Virus record (IMG/VR): IMGVR_UViG_3300037296_000103
Coordinates: 1 to 37,556 of that record
DNA: 37,556 nt
Reading direction: 5' to 3' (one strand)
Source of the DNA: a virus
A program made the translations under genes and the position numbers. Numbering within the stretch: position 1 is the stretch's first letter; each line of letters begins with the position of its first letter. The notes below the pieces were generated by a model. That model did not search any database. It saw nothing but the letters and a program-made list of their open reading frames with translations, and was not told where the DNA came from. Shown here in pieces: positions 31,834 to 37,556 of this stretch.

Positions 31834-32031
31834 ATGGCGGACAAACCGAAGTGGATCGACTGGAACGAGCTCTCGCGGCTCGGTCTGCTCGAGCGAATCA
31901 ATCGCGAGATCCTGCACCCGCTGGGCTATGCGGTCGCGCGTGACGTGGAATCCGGGAGCTCTCCGGGCGCCCTCGTCTCGCCGGACGGGGCGTGGGCATA
32001 TCCCGAGGATCTCGAAGGCGGGGGCGAGTGA
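31834..32031 (+). CDS. Small inserted protein between X and D
   Basis: This 65-residue protein (core WNELSRLGLLERINREILHP) is not one of the P2 tail genes. GGGGGA precedes its ATG and it overlaps gpD by one base. The sequence resembles small uncharacterised phage proteins seen scattered among different phages. It may be a regulatory or host-interaction add-on; function unknown. Confidence 0.68.
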   Translation: MADKPKWIDWNELSRLGLLERINREILHPLGYAVARDVESGSSPGALVSPDGAWAYPEDLEGGGE

Positions 32032-33050
32032 TGGAAATCGGATATACCCCGGCCGTCGAGGTCTACGGCGCGAACGCGGCGCTGATCAATGCGCGGCTCG
32101 TGGATTGGGAGCACGTCGACGCCGCCGGCATCGAGTCGGATCAACTGAAATTGACCGTCAACATCGAGGGCCTGGACGGCCTGCCTAGCTTCGACAACAA
32201 GATCGGTTTGCGCGTGGGCTACCAGGAGACCGGGCTCGTCGATAAAGGCGAGTTCACGGTTACGCGCGTGACGCCGCAGCTATTTCCGGCGCTGATGCTG
32301 ATCGTCGCCACGGCGGCACCGTTCAAGGTCACGGATCCGACCGGCTTCAAGGCCAGACGCTCCGAAACCTACGCCATGACCACGCTCGGCCAAGTGTTCC
32401 GGCGCGTGGTCGGCCGGCATGGGTTTACGCCTCGCGTCGCTGCCGACCTCGAGGCGATCGCGGTCGTTCACATCGACCAGTCGAACGAGACCGACGCGGC
32501 GTTCCTGACGCGCCTGGCCAAGCGTTTCGACGCGGTCGCGAAGCCGGTCAACGACCTGTATGTTCTGGCGCGGCGCGGGCAGCTCAAGACGCTGAGCGGC
32601 AAGCCGATGCCGAAGGTCACGCTGTCGGTGACGCAGGACAACCGGCCAGGCAGCAAAGCGTTCATCGCGGCCAGCATCGACAACGATGCGCGGATCCGCG
32701 TCAAGGGCGTTAAAACGGCCTGGTGGGATGGCGGCAGCGGAAAGGAGATCATTGTCGAGACGGGCAGCGAGCCGTTCCGCAAGGTGCGCCAGCGCTACCA
32801 GAACGAGGGCGAGGCCAAGGCCGCCGCCGAGGGCGAGCTGCGCAAGGCCAAGCGCCAGGAGGCAAAGCTCCGGATCGACTGCCCGGGCAATCCGGCGTTC
32901 GGCGCCGAGGGCCTGGTCGAACTCGATGCGACGTGGCCATCGTTCATGCGTGGCGATTGGTCGATCGACAAGGTGACCTCGAGCGGATCCAGGCAGCAGA
33001 GCTACCGCTGCACGATCGAGGCGAGTTATCCGGACGGAAAGCAGGAGTGA
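32031..33050 (+). CDS. D: Baseplate hub protein D (P2 gpD-like)
   Basis: The 339-residue protein has the gpD/T4 gp27-like hub pattern: YTPAVEVYGANAALINARLVDWEHVDAAGIESDQLKLTV at the start, RRVVGRHGF and later SKAFIAASIDNDARIRVKGV. The hub carries the spike. Start ATG 32031 overlaps the preceding stop; upstream in-frame ATG 31992 lies inside the previous gene and is not needed. It is the last gene of the late operon. Confidence 0.9.
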   Translation: MEIGYTPAVEVYGANAALINARLVDWEHVDAAGIESDQLKLTVNIEGLDGLPSFDNKIGLRVGYQETGLVDKGEFTVTRVTPQLFPALMLIVATAAPFKVTDPTGFKARRSETYAMTTLGQVFRRVVGRHGFTPRVAADLEAIAVVHIDQSNETDAAFLTRLAKRFDAVAKPVNDLYVLARRGQLKTLSGKPMPKVTLSVTQDNRPGSKAFIAASIDNDARIRVKGVKTAWWDGGSGKEIIVETGSEPFRKVRQRYQNEGEAKAAAEGELRKAKRQEAKLRIDCPGNPAFGAEGLVELDATWPSFMRGDWSIDKVTSSGSRQQSYRCTIEASYPDGKQE

Positions 33051-33054
33051 CGCG

Positions 33055-33087
33055 CGCCCCATGGCTTCGGCTGTGGGGCGTTTTTTT
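33055..33087 (+). terminator. Late operon terminator
   Basis: A long stem (CGCCCCATGGC / GCTGTGGGGCG with one mismatch, TTCG loop) is followed by seven T, directly after the gpD stop. Confidence 0.9.
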
Positions 33088-33096
33088 GTGCCCATG

Positions 33097-33133
33097 AAAA
33101 AGCCCCCACTGCCTCGCGGCGGTGGGGGCTTTT
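33097..33133. terminator. Bidirectional terminator between converging operons
   Basis: The stem AAAAGCCCCCAC / GTGGGGGCTTTT has A and T tracts on both sides. It can stop both the rightward late operon and the leftward accessory operon. Confidence 0.85.
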
Positions 33134-33146
33134 GTCGTTTCTGGTC

Positions 33147-33503
33147 CTAGTTCAAGCGATCGAGCACGGCGGCCGGCATCGATGGCGAGCCATTGCCGAC
33201 GACCAGGTGCGGCAGATCCTGGTAAGGCCCTGGTCCTTTCTGCTCGAGGTGGTCGACGACCTGCCGGGCCTTGCCGTTGGCCGTTGCCCAATCGTCGCCG
33301 GCCTGGATCCAGACGCTCGGCGCCCCGGCGTATTCGCAGACGGCCCACGTGTTGCCGCTGTCCTCGATCGCCTTGCAACTCGGCTCGAAGCCGGCCGCCC
33401 GGTGGGCGTTGGCCAGGCCGCGCGTTTCCTTTCCGCGCAGATCCATCACCAGCGCGCCGAGTATGCCGAGGGCGATCGCGCCCCCGATTACTGCTTTTTT
33501 CAT
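33147..33503 (-). CDS. Exported or membrane-anchored small protein
   Basis: The 118-residue protein begins MKKAVIGGAIALGILGALVMDL, a basic start followed by one hydrophobic segment, so it is exported or anchored. AGGAGG lies 9 nt upstream. The mature part (GFEPSCKAIEDSGNTWAVCEYAGAPSVWIQAGDDWATANGK) has two cysteines that could form a disulphide. Family not recognised. It is the last gene of the leftward operon and has its own terminator upstream (33541-33565). Confidence 0.7.
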   Translation of the reverse strand: MKKAVIGGAIALGILGALVMDLRGKETRGLANAHRAAGFEPSCKAIEDSGNTWAVCEYAGAPSVWIQAGDDWATANGKARQVVDHLEQKGPGPYQDLPHLVVGNGSPSMPAAVLDRLN

Positions 33504-33540
33504 CCTGCAGCCCCTCCTAAGTTGGCGGGCGCAGGGTAAC

Positions 33541-33565
33541 AAAAAGCCCGCCGAGGGGCGGGCTT
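33541..33565 (-). terminator. Leftward terminator upstream of the last accessory gene
   Basis: On the minus strand the stem AAGCCCGCC / GGCGGGCTT is followed by TTTTT. It ends transcripts from the small gene at 33592-33732, partly insulating the 118-residue gene. Confidence 0.78.
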
Positions 33566-33591
33566 GTGGGTGTGGTGACATCCGGGCCGGG

Positions 33592-33732
33592 TTACTCCTC
33601 CTCGTCGCGAAGGCGATCCTGCTCCTGTTCCCATTCGCACATGCTGACGTGCTCGAACCAGTCGTCCTCGTCGCGGAACTCGTGGCGGTCGCAGTGCGGG
33701 CAGTCGGCGTAAAAAGGTTCGGGGTCATGCAT
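33592..33732 (-). CDS. 46-residue acidic protein with CxxC motif
   Basis: This frame has an AGGAG site 8 nt before its ATG (33732). The product reads MHDPEPFYADCPHCDRHEF near the start, with a CPHC pair, H17 and a later cysteine (SMCEW) that could make a zinc knuckle. It ends in a run of Asp/Glu/Arg. Small phage zinc-finger proteins of this kind are common. Function unknown. Confidence 0.65.
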   Translation of the reverse strand: MHDPEPFYADCPHCDRHEFRDEDDWFEHVSMCEWEQEQDRLRDEEE

Positions 33733-33737
33733 GGCCT

Positions 33738-33950
33738 TTACTCCTGGTCGGCTTCTTTCTGGCCGCTGATGCGCCAGCTACCTAGTGGCAGCGTCTCGTC
33801 GATCACGACCTTTATCCCGCCGATCGTTAGCGGATCTGGCAGCGCGTCGGTCTCTGCTTTCGTCTTGTGTAGCACGCCGCCGGCCATGAATCGCAGGCCG
33901 GCATGCAGCAGCTTGCGGTAGCGTCTCGCGTCGGCCGCGTCCTGGTCGCC
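33738..33950 (-). pseudogene. Frame lacking a good start, fused in phase to the preceding gene across a TGA
   Basis: The frame reads GDQDAADARRYRKLLHAGLRF and continues for about 70 codons to TAA at 33738. The DA-x-RYRKLL segment is typical of the beginning of many small phage proteins. It is in the same frame as the upstream 75-residue gene and is separated from it only by TGA (33953-33951). No ATG, GTG or TTG precedes that segment. The first ATG (33887) would give 49 residues without a ribosome-binding site. It could be a gene whose start was lost, or one reached by TGA readthrough. Confidence 0.45.
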
Positions 33951-34178
33951 TCAGCCCGCGTTCATCAGTTCAGCCACCCGGTCGGCCTTGACCGTGGCCA
34001 GGGTTTCCGAGCAGTCGTCGCAGCCGAGGAAGAACAGGCACTCGATGTCGCCGGTTCTGAGGCGGCCTTGCTGAGCCCCGGAGCGGTTTTCGTTGGTGGT
34101 CTGCCAGGTCAGGTTTTCGCTGCCGCACTCCTTGCGTTTGGCGATCATCGACGGCCTGAATGCCAGGGCGCGGGTCAT
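33951..34178 (-). CDS. 75-residue phage protein with Cys motif
   Basis: The ATG at 34178 overlaps the stop of the DUF2528-like gene (ATGA). The protein reads MTRALAFRPSMIAKRKECGS with a later GCDDCSETLATVK; four cysteines in two groups may bind zinc. Similar short proteins occur in Pseudomonas phage accessory operons. Function unknown. Confidence 0.68.
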   Translation of the reverse strand: MTRALAFRPSMIAKRKECGSENLTWQTTNENRSGAQQGRLRTGDIECLFFLGCDDCSETLATVKADRVAELMNAG

Positions 34179-34600
34179 TGCGACACCTCCTCGAGCTCGA
34201 CGTCGTCGAATCCTGGCACGTCGACTGCTGCCTCGAGGCAGCGGATCCCGCACCATCCGAACGGGTTGCCCTCCTCGGATCCGCCCCAGCCTTCCTCGTC
34301 GTGAAGATCCTTTGTCCAGATCGGCCCCGGGCTGTCGTTGAAAATGGGGCCTCTGGTCTTCTCGGTGAAGTCGGTTCCGCCATGGCGCAGCATCATGTTC
34401 ATCAGGTTGGATCCAGCGAAGCGAATCACGGCCCGCACGACGTCGCCGTCCTCGGCGCTTTCGCGGTCGTCGTTGCTGCTCCAAAAATCGTTGATCATCT
34501 TCGCGCGCTCGGCGGTCAGGATTGAATGATCGACCTCGAGGGTGACGCTGTAGTCCTTCCACGAGTCTTTGACGGTGTAACGCTTGATAGTGGTCGTCAT
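34175..34600 (-). CDS. DUF2528-like phage protein
   Basis: The 141-residue protein begins TIKRYTVKDSWKDYSVTLEV and continues LTAERAKMINDFWSS and GDVVRAVIRFAGSNLMNMMLRHGG. This is the pattern of the DUF2528 family found in phages and plasmids of Pseudomonas and relatives, of unknown role. A Trp/Gly-rich end contains two cysteines (GWCGIRC). Confidence 0.72.
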   Translation of the reverse strand: MTTTIKRYTVKDSWKDYSVTLEVDHSILTAERAKMINDFWSSNDDRESAEDGDVVRAVIRFAGSNLMNMMLRHGGTDFTEKTRGPIFNDSPGPIWTKDLHDEEGWGGSEEGNPFGWCGIRCLEAAVDVPGFDDVELEEVSQ

Positions 34601-34603
34601 GGG

Positions 34604-35362
34604 TCATGCTTCCTTTTTTGGCCAGGTTTCGAGGTCGAGCTCGACGCTGCAGTGCGGGCAATTCCCGTCGGCCTCCCCGCGCGCAGTCATCGAAACCGGC
34701 AGATGGCAGTTCCAGCACGGGAACGCCTGCTCGACACCCTCGGCTGGCTGCTGCTCGAGGAGGGTTTCGAGATCCTGGATCAGAACGTCGTGCGTGGAGT
34801 GGCTGAACCCTTGCGATAGGTGGAGTTCGCATCGCGCAATCGCCACGCGCAGTCCCGCCTCGAGCGCCTTGGTTTTCTCGCTCTGGACGGATAGGCGCCC
34901 CTCGAAATCCTTGATCAGCACGTCAAGGCGCGTCTGTGGGAAGCCTTGCGACTGCAGGGCCTTGCACCGGGCAATCGCCCACTCAAGCCCGGCGCGCGCG
35001 CCTGGGGCCTGCTCTGGCAGCGGCGCCTCGATCTCGACGTCGCGGCTGATCGCTGCGGTCATGTAGGCTTGCCCGTCGCGGATCTCAACCGTGCCGAGGC
35101 AGTGGTGAACCTTGCCGGTTATGGCGCTTCCCATTGGCATGGTGAGCAGTACAAGGCGCCCTAGCAGTTCGCGCAGGCCTTGCTCGTCGCACAGCAGCTC
35201 GCCGACGAGGTCGTCCTCGACGAACTCCATCACTTCATCCCACAAGTCGTCGCCTGCCTCGTCGCGCGCGGCGAACTTTTCGGGGTACATGGCGACGACC
35301 AGCTCGTAAAGCTCGAGGTCACTGATCCGGCTGGCGTTCTTCATTTTCGTGGCGTTGGTCAT
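34604..35362 (-). CDS. 252-residue accessory protein with internal repeat and zinc ribbon
   Basis: Three parts are visible. Residues 14-110 are acidic and helical (DLELYELVVAMYPEKFAARD, then LVLLTMPMGSAITGKVHHCLG). Residues 124-157 and 169-202 are a tandem repeat (GLEWAIARCKALQSQGF... and GLRVAIARCELHLSQGF..., each ending DVLI.D.E..L). The C-terminus is a zinc ribbon with C216/C219 (CWNC) and C235/C238 (CPHC). GGGAG lies 9 nt before the ATG. Function unknown; the ribbon suggests nucleic-acid or protein binding. Confidence 0.7.
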   Translation of the reverse strand: MTNATKMKNASRISDLELYELVVAMYPEKFAARDEAGDDLWDEVMEFVEDDLVGELLCDEQGLRELLGRLVLLTMPMGSAITGKVHHCLGTVEIRDGQAYMTAAISRDVEIEAPLPEQAPGARAGLEWAIARCKALQSQGFPQTRLDVLIKDFEGRLSVQSEKTKALEAGLRVAIARCELHLSQGFSHSTHDVLIQDLETLLEQQPAEGVEQAFPCWNCHLPVSMTARGEADGNCPHCSVELDLETWPKKEA

Positions 35363-35508
35363 TGCTGGTCACTCCCTTGTGTTGGCTGGTCGTCATATTC
35401 AGGTTTTGCGGTGTAAACGCGCCAGATGAAAGCGCCGATCGCCACCAGGGCGCCCCCGAGGAGGCCGAGCAGGATCTCGAGCGAGCTGGAACTGCTGCGG
35501 CGGCTCAT
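35359..35508 (-). CDS. 49-residue single-pass membrane protein
   Basis: The frame starts at ATG 35508 with GGAG 8 nt upstream and an ATGA overlap with the preceding gene. A Ser/Arg-rich N-terminus is followed by a hydrophobic helix (LEILLGLLGGALVAIGAFIW) and a polar tail. It overlaps the next gene. Role unknown. Confidence 0.65.
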   Translation of the reverse strand: MSRRSSSSSLEILLGLLGGALVAIGAFIWRVYTAKPEYDDQPTQGSDQQ

Positions 35509-35912
35509 GCTTTGGGCTCCTGTCCTGGGTGAGCGTAGTGCGGCACCGGGGCGCTCGTGACCTCTGCCTCGAGCCAGGTGCGGAAGGGCACACCGTCGAC
35601 CTGGCCATCGATATGCGCGGGCAGGCGTCCGGGCAGCGCGCGGACGTAGTCGGCGAGCTCGATGCATTCGGTCTGGCAGGTGCGAACGCGGTGCTGCAGC
35701 AGCGACTTCTCGTCCTCGGCGCCGGTGATGGCGTCCAGGAGCGGGCGAACGATCTCGTCGGCCGCCGTCACGATCTCGACGATTTTCGGGTCCGGCTTGC
35801 GTACCTGGCCGAGGTAGTGGTCGAGCATGCGAACGGCGCGATAGTCGCGACGCATGGCGGCGGCAATGCGCTGGGCAGCGGCCTCGAGGGCGCGGGCTTG
35901 GCTGGTCGTCAT
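35505..35912 (-). CDS. 135-residue helical accessory protein
   Basis: The product is helical and charged (ALEAAAQRIAAAMRRDYRAVRMLDHYLGQ) with two cysteines (RTCQTECIEL) in the middle. It overlaps its upstream and downstream genes by a few bases, as throughout this operon. Family not recognised. Confidence 0.68.
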   Translation of the reverse strand: MTTSQARALEAAAQRIAAAMRRDYRAVRMLDHYLGQVRKPDPKIVEIVTAADEIVRPLLDAITGAEDEKSLLQHRVRTCQTECIELADYVRALPGRLPAHIDGQVDGVPFRTWLEAEVTSAPVPHYAHPGQEPKA

Positions 35913-36064
35913 TATGCGGCCCTCGCGATAGCGGCCAGGGCGTCGACGCGCAGGCGGGCGGGCATGTGCTGCAGGATGAACGCGCAGGCCAGGGCGCGAG
36001 CCGTGGGGCCTGCGATGCGGGCGAGCGGTAGGTTTGACGCGGTGGTATAGTCGTTCGCTGACAT
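35912..36064 (-). CDS. 50-residue helical protein
   Basis: The frame runs from ATG 36064 (GAGAGG about 9 nt upstream) to TAA, which overlaps the next start (TAATG). It reads MSANDYTTASNLPLARIAGP and ends as an Ala/Leu/Arg-rich helix. Overlap on one side, a ribosome-binding site and matching codon use support it as a real gene. Function unknown. Confidence 0.62.
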   Translation of the reverse strand: MSANDYTTASNLPLARIAGPTARALACAFILQHMPARLRVDALAAIARAA

Positions 36065-36137
36065 GGGTTAGATCCTCTCAGGGTTTTTGCTTGTGTCTGC
36101 CTGGTCAGCGGTTGCCGCCGCTGGCCGGGCGCCTCTC

Positions 36138-36434
36138 TCAGTTCAAGGCGTCCAGGCGCCGTTTCAGTTCGGCGACATTGCCGACGTCGAACCGCCCCTC
36201 GCCGCGCTTGTACTTCTCGAACAGGTCGTCGATCGCCTCGAGCAGCAGATGCTTTACCGGCGTCTCGCTCATGCCCTTAATTTCCTGCAATCCCTGGTGA
36301 TAGCGCTTCGGCGCCAGCAGCGGGATTTTCTTCTCGGTCGGGTCGTTGGTTACCGCCGCGCGCGCCTTCTCGACGTGTGCGGGCGTGGCCGGCGCTGCGC
36401 CGCGCTGGCTGGGGCGTTGGGTGCTCAGGCTCAT
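36138..36434 (-). CDS. parB: Small partition protein ParB (ribbon-helix-helix, ParG-like)
   Basis: The 98-residue protein overlaps parA by 4 bp (ATGA). The N-terminus is Pro/Ala-rich and disordered, as in ParG, whose mobile tail stimulates the ParA ATPase. Residues 35-75 (KIPLLAPKRYHQGLQEIKGM, then SETPVKHLLLEAIDDLFEKY) fit a ribbon-helix-helix domain: a short strand and two helices. Unlike ParG it has an extra 20-residue helical tail. It should bind the centromere and repress the parAB promoter. The array at 37127-37174 is the obvious target. Confidence 0.8.
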   Translation of the reverse strand: MSLSTQRPSQRGAAPATPAHVEKARAAVTNDPTEKKIPLLAPKRYHQGLQEIKGMSETPVKHLLLEAIDDLFEKYKRGEGRFDVGNVAELKRRLDALN

Positions 36435-37078
36435 TGCAGGATCTCCAGAACTTCGGTGGTCAGTGCTTCGATCTCGGCCCGCGCCTCGTCGGTGGGTCGC
36501 AGATCCATCACGCTCCGGCCCTTCGGCACGCCGTCAACGTAGGCGACGCGCTGGTGCGTGCGAGCCTCGAGGATGGGCAGCTCTAGGCCCTGCAGCGCGC
36601 TCTCGACTTCGCGCGCCAGGCGCGTGCCCTGGATCGCTCGCGCCACCAGCATCGCGGCGCGTGGTTTCCCGTCGGCCAGCTCCTGCCGGTCTTTCACGAG
36701 CTGCACCAGGTCGCCACATGCCCAGATGTCGTACTGGCTCGGCTGGACCGGGATCAACACCAGGTCGGCGACCTTGATCGCGGCCGACGTTAGCTCGCTG
36801 ACCTGCGGGATCCCGTCGATGACCACGAACTCATAGGCGCCAGCCACGCGCGGCAGGTCGCGCGCCAGTTGCTTGCCCATGGAGATAACCGGCACGTGCC
36901 AGGCGACGTCGTTGCCGTCCTGTGCGGCGGCCCAGTCGGTCGCCGAGCCTTGGTCGCTGTTGAGGTCTACGATCAGCACGCTATGGCCACGCGCAGCGAT
37001 GCACGCGGCGAGGTTGGTGGACGTGGTCGTCTTTGTGGTGCCGCCCTTTTGGTTGAGCACCGAGATTATTTTCGGCAT
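36431..37078 (-). CDS. parA: Partition ATPase ParA (short, type Ib)
   Basis: The 215-residue protein has the deviant Walker A of ParA/MinD proteins, KGGTTKTT (11-18, signature lysine K11, catalytic K16), a DLNSDQGS box and a VIDGIPQ segment. It lacks the N-terminal helix-turn-helix of type Ia ParA, as usual when paired with a small ribbon-helix-helix ParB. It would form ATP-dependent patterns on the nucleoid that move plasmid copies apart. ATG 37078 follows AGGA at 8 nt. The upstream ATG at 37156 lies inside the repeat array and promoter and is rejected. Confidence 0.9.
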   Translation of the reverse strand: MPKIISVLNQKGGTTKTTTSTNLAACIAARGHSVLIVDLNSDQGSATDWAAAQDGNDVAWHVPVISMGKQLARDLPRVAGAYEFVVIDGIPQVSELTSAAIKVADLVLIPVQPSQYDIWACGDLVQLVKDRQELADGKPRAAMLVARAIQGTRLAREVESALQGLELPILEARTHQRVAYVDGVPKGRSVMDLRPTDEARAEIEALTTEVLEILQ

Positions 37079-37119
37079 GGCTGGATTCCTGGTGATGGGT
37101 TTGTCGGTCAACGAGTGCA

Positions 37120-37148
37120 AGAATAGGAACAAAAGAACAAAAGAGCAA
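37120..37148 (-). promoter_or_regulatory. parAB promoter
   Basis: On the minus strand a -35 TTGCTC (37148-37143) and -10 TATTCT (37125-37120) are spaced by 17 nt. The spacer and -35 coincide with three units of the 8-bp array, so array binding would repress the operon. Confidence 0.65.
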
Positions 37149-37174
37149 TAGAACATTTGTACAAAAGATCATAA
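37127..37174. repeat. Six tandem 8-bp repeats, candidate centromere and operator
   Basis: Six octamers run without gap: GAAC-AAAA, GAAC-AAAA, GAGC-AATA, GAAC-ATTT, GTAC-AAAA and GATC-ATAA. All six boxes fit GNNC and all six spacers are pure A/T. The 4+4 layout matches the tetramer-box plus A/T-spacer operators of ParG-type proteins. It lies immediately before parA and overlaps its promoter. Confidence 0.75.
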
Positions 37175-37197
37175 AAAAAAGCGGCGCGCTAGCGCCC
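37171..37197 (-). terminator. Leftward terminator upstream of parA
   Basis: On the minus strand a GGCGC-TAGC-GCGCC hairpin is followed within 2 nt by eight T. It would block transcription entering from the telomere side. Confidence 0.65.
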
Positions 37198-37458
37198 ACC
37201 TTGTCCGCCTGTATTGGTTCGTCCCTTCTCCGCAGGCTGGAGCCCGCCAACGGCGCGGGTTTCCCGCGCCATAAACGCCAGCGCGAAGCGCTGAGTCCTT
37301 TTAGGGTATGCCCTGCCCAAGCCATCCGAGTGGCTTCTCGTCCTGGGCGATTACTGATTCACCAAAGCAAGGCCGCGCGCCAAGGTGCTGCCTAGATACA
37401 AGGTGTAAAGGTGCATGCACACTATAAGCATACACCCTGGCACATAACCCAATATACA
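37198..37458. other. Noncoding subtelomeric region
   Basis: I find no supported gene in this 261-bp stretch. It holds a perfect hairpin GGCGCGGG-TTT-CCCGCGCC (37252-37270) without a T-run, a smaller one AGCGC-GAA-GCGCT (about 37281-37293), and near its right end GGTGTA/GCATACACC words (37402-37436) shared with the left subtelomere. It could encode a structured RNA or be a binding region for protelomerase or replication proteins; neither can be shown. Confidence 0.5.
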
Positions 37459-37556
37459 CCCATACGCACATGCGCAAAGGTGTATGCACCATATGCGCCT
37501 TATATACGTATATAAGGCGCATATGGTGCATACACCTTTGCGCATGTGCGTATGGG
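37459..37556. repeat. Right hairpin telomere, 98-bp perfect inverted repeat
   Basis: The two 49-nt arms (37459-37507 and 37508-37556) are exact reverse complements, centred on TATATAC/GTATATA. The right arm does not continue as the left end of the window would; it continues as the complement of the right end. This is what is read when a polymerase goes round a closed hairpin (or from a head-to-head telRR junction). The real right end is base 37507. The innermost 37 nt of the arm match the left telomere. Confidence 0.92.

Noticed and set aside
37079-37156. Upstream start for ParA adding 26 residues
   Set aside because: The extension would be translated from the promoter and repeat array, and the natural ParA N-terminus begins at 37078.
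37252-37270. Hairpin GGCGCGGG-TTT-CCCGCGCC as a terminator
   Set aside because: It has no T-run on either strand and no gene that would need it; kept only as part of a structured noncoding region.
1-37556. CRISPR array, tRNA or rRNA genes, insertion sequence, integrase
   Set aside because: No evenly spaced long repeats with unique spacers, no cloverleaf or rRNA-like stretch, and no transposase or integrase motifs were found. Absence of integrase fits a plasmid prophage.

Overview
The window is, as far as the sequence can show, one complete linear phage-plasmid: a temperate tailed phage whose prophage is a linear plasmid with covalently closed hairpin ends, as in N15, phiKO2, PY54, Halomonas phiHAP-1 and Vibrio VHML/VP882. 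The reasons are a protelomerase gene beside one end, a perfect 98-bp inverted repeat at the other end whose arm recurs at the start of the window, a giant RepA primase-helicase, a ParA/small ParB partition pair, and no integrase. High GC, dense CTCGAG/GCGC usage and the gene families point to a gammaproteobacterial host, probably Pseudomonas or a relative; the host is inferred, not shown. The likely true ends are bases 9 and 37507. The few bases outside them look like read-through of the hairpins.

Layout. 1-1740: left telomere, a set of GGTGTATGC repeats, a good promoter and the protelomerase gene. 1721-6859 (leftward): a small gene, repA, a regulatory leader holding an orphan rightward terminator, and a CI-like repressor. 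6860-7006: operator region with divergent promoters. 7007-9866 (rightward early operon): small overlapping genes ending in a candidate late regulator, a zinc-ribbon protein of the Lar type and a 75-residue protein. 9867-10089: candidate late promoter followed by two terminators, the layout of a Q-dependent late leader. 10090-11382: holin-like gene, SAR-type endolysin, and Rz with Rz1 embedded in it. 11461-19515 or so: a lambda-type head module (Nu1-like TerS, GpA-like TerL, gpW-like, portal, protease fused to capsid, FI- and FII-like proteins), then gpZ-like and a tail-end protein. 20550-33050: a P2-type contractile tail (V, W, J, I, H, fibre assembly, FI, FII, E/E' with a frameshift, T, U, X, D), interrupted by a membrane-protein gene that looks like a moron. 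33055-33133: terminators between converging operons. 33147-37078 (leftward): parA-parB followed by a string of small accessory genes. 37079-37507: parA promoter, a repeat array, noncoding subtelomeric DNA and the right telomere.

How it works together: Tel would resolve the replicated ends into hairpins, RepA replicates the linear plasmid, ParA/ParB partition it, and the CI-like repressor holds the lytic genes off. The most interesting unexplained signal is a set of four AT-rich arrays with strict 8-bp phasing (a GNNC box followed by a four-base A/T spacer). They lie before parA, repA, the late promoter and the terminase genes. The box-plus-spacer layout is that used by ribbon-helix-helix partition proteins such as ParG of TP228. 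I infer that the small ParB may bind all four, linking partition, replication and phage late expression.
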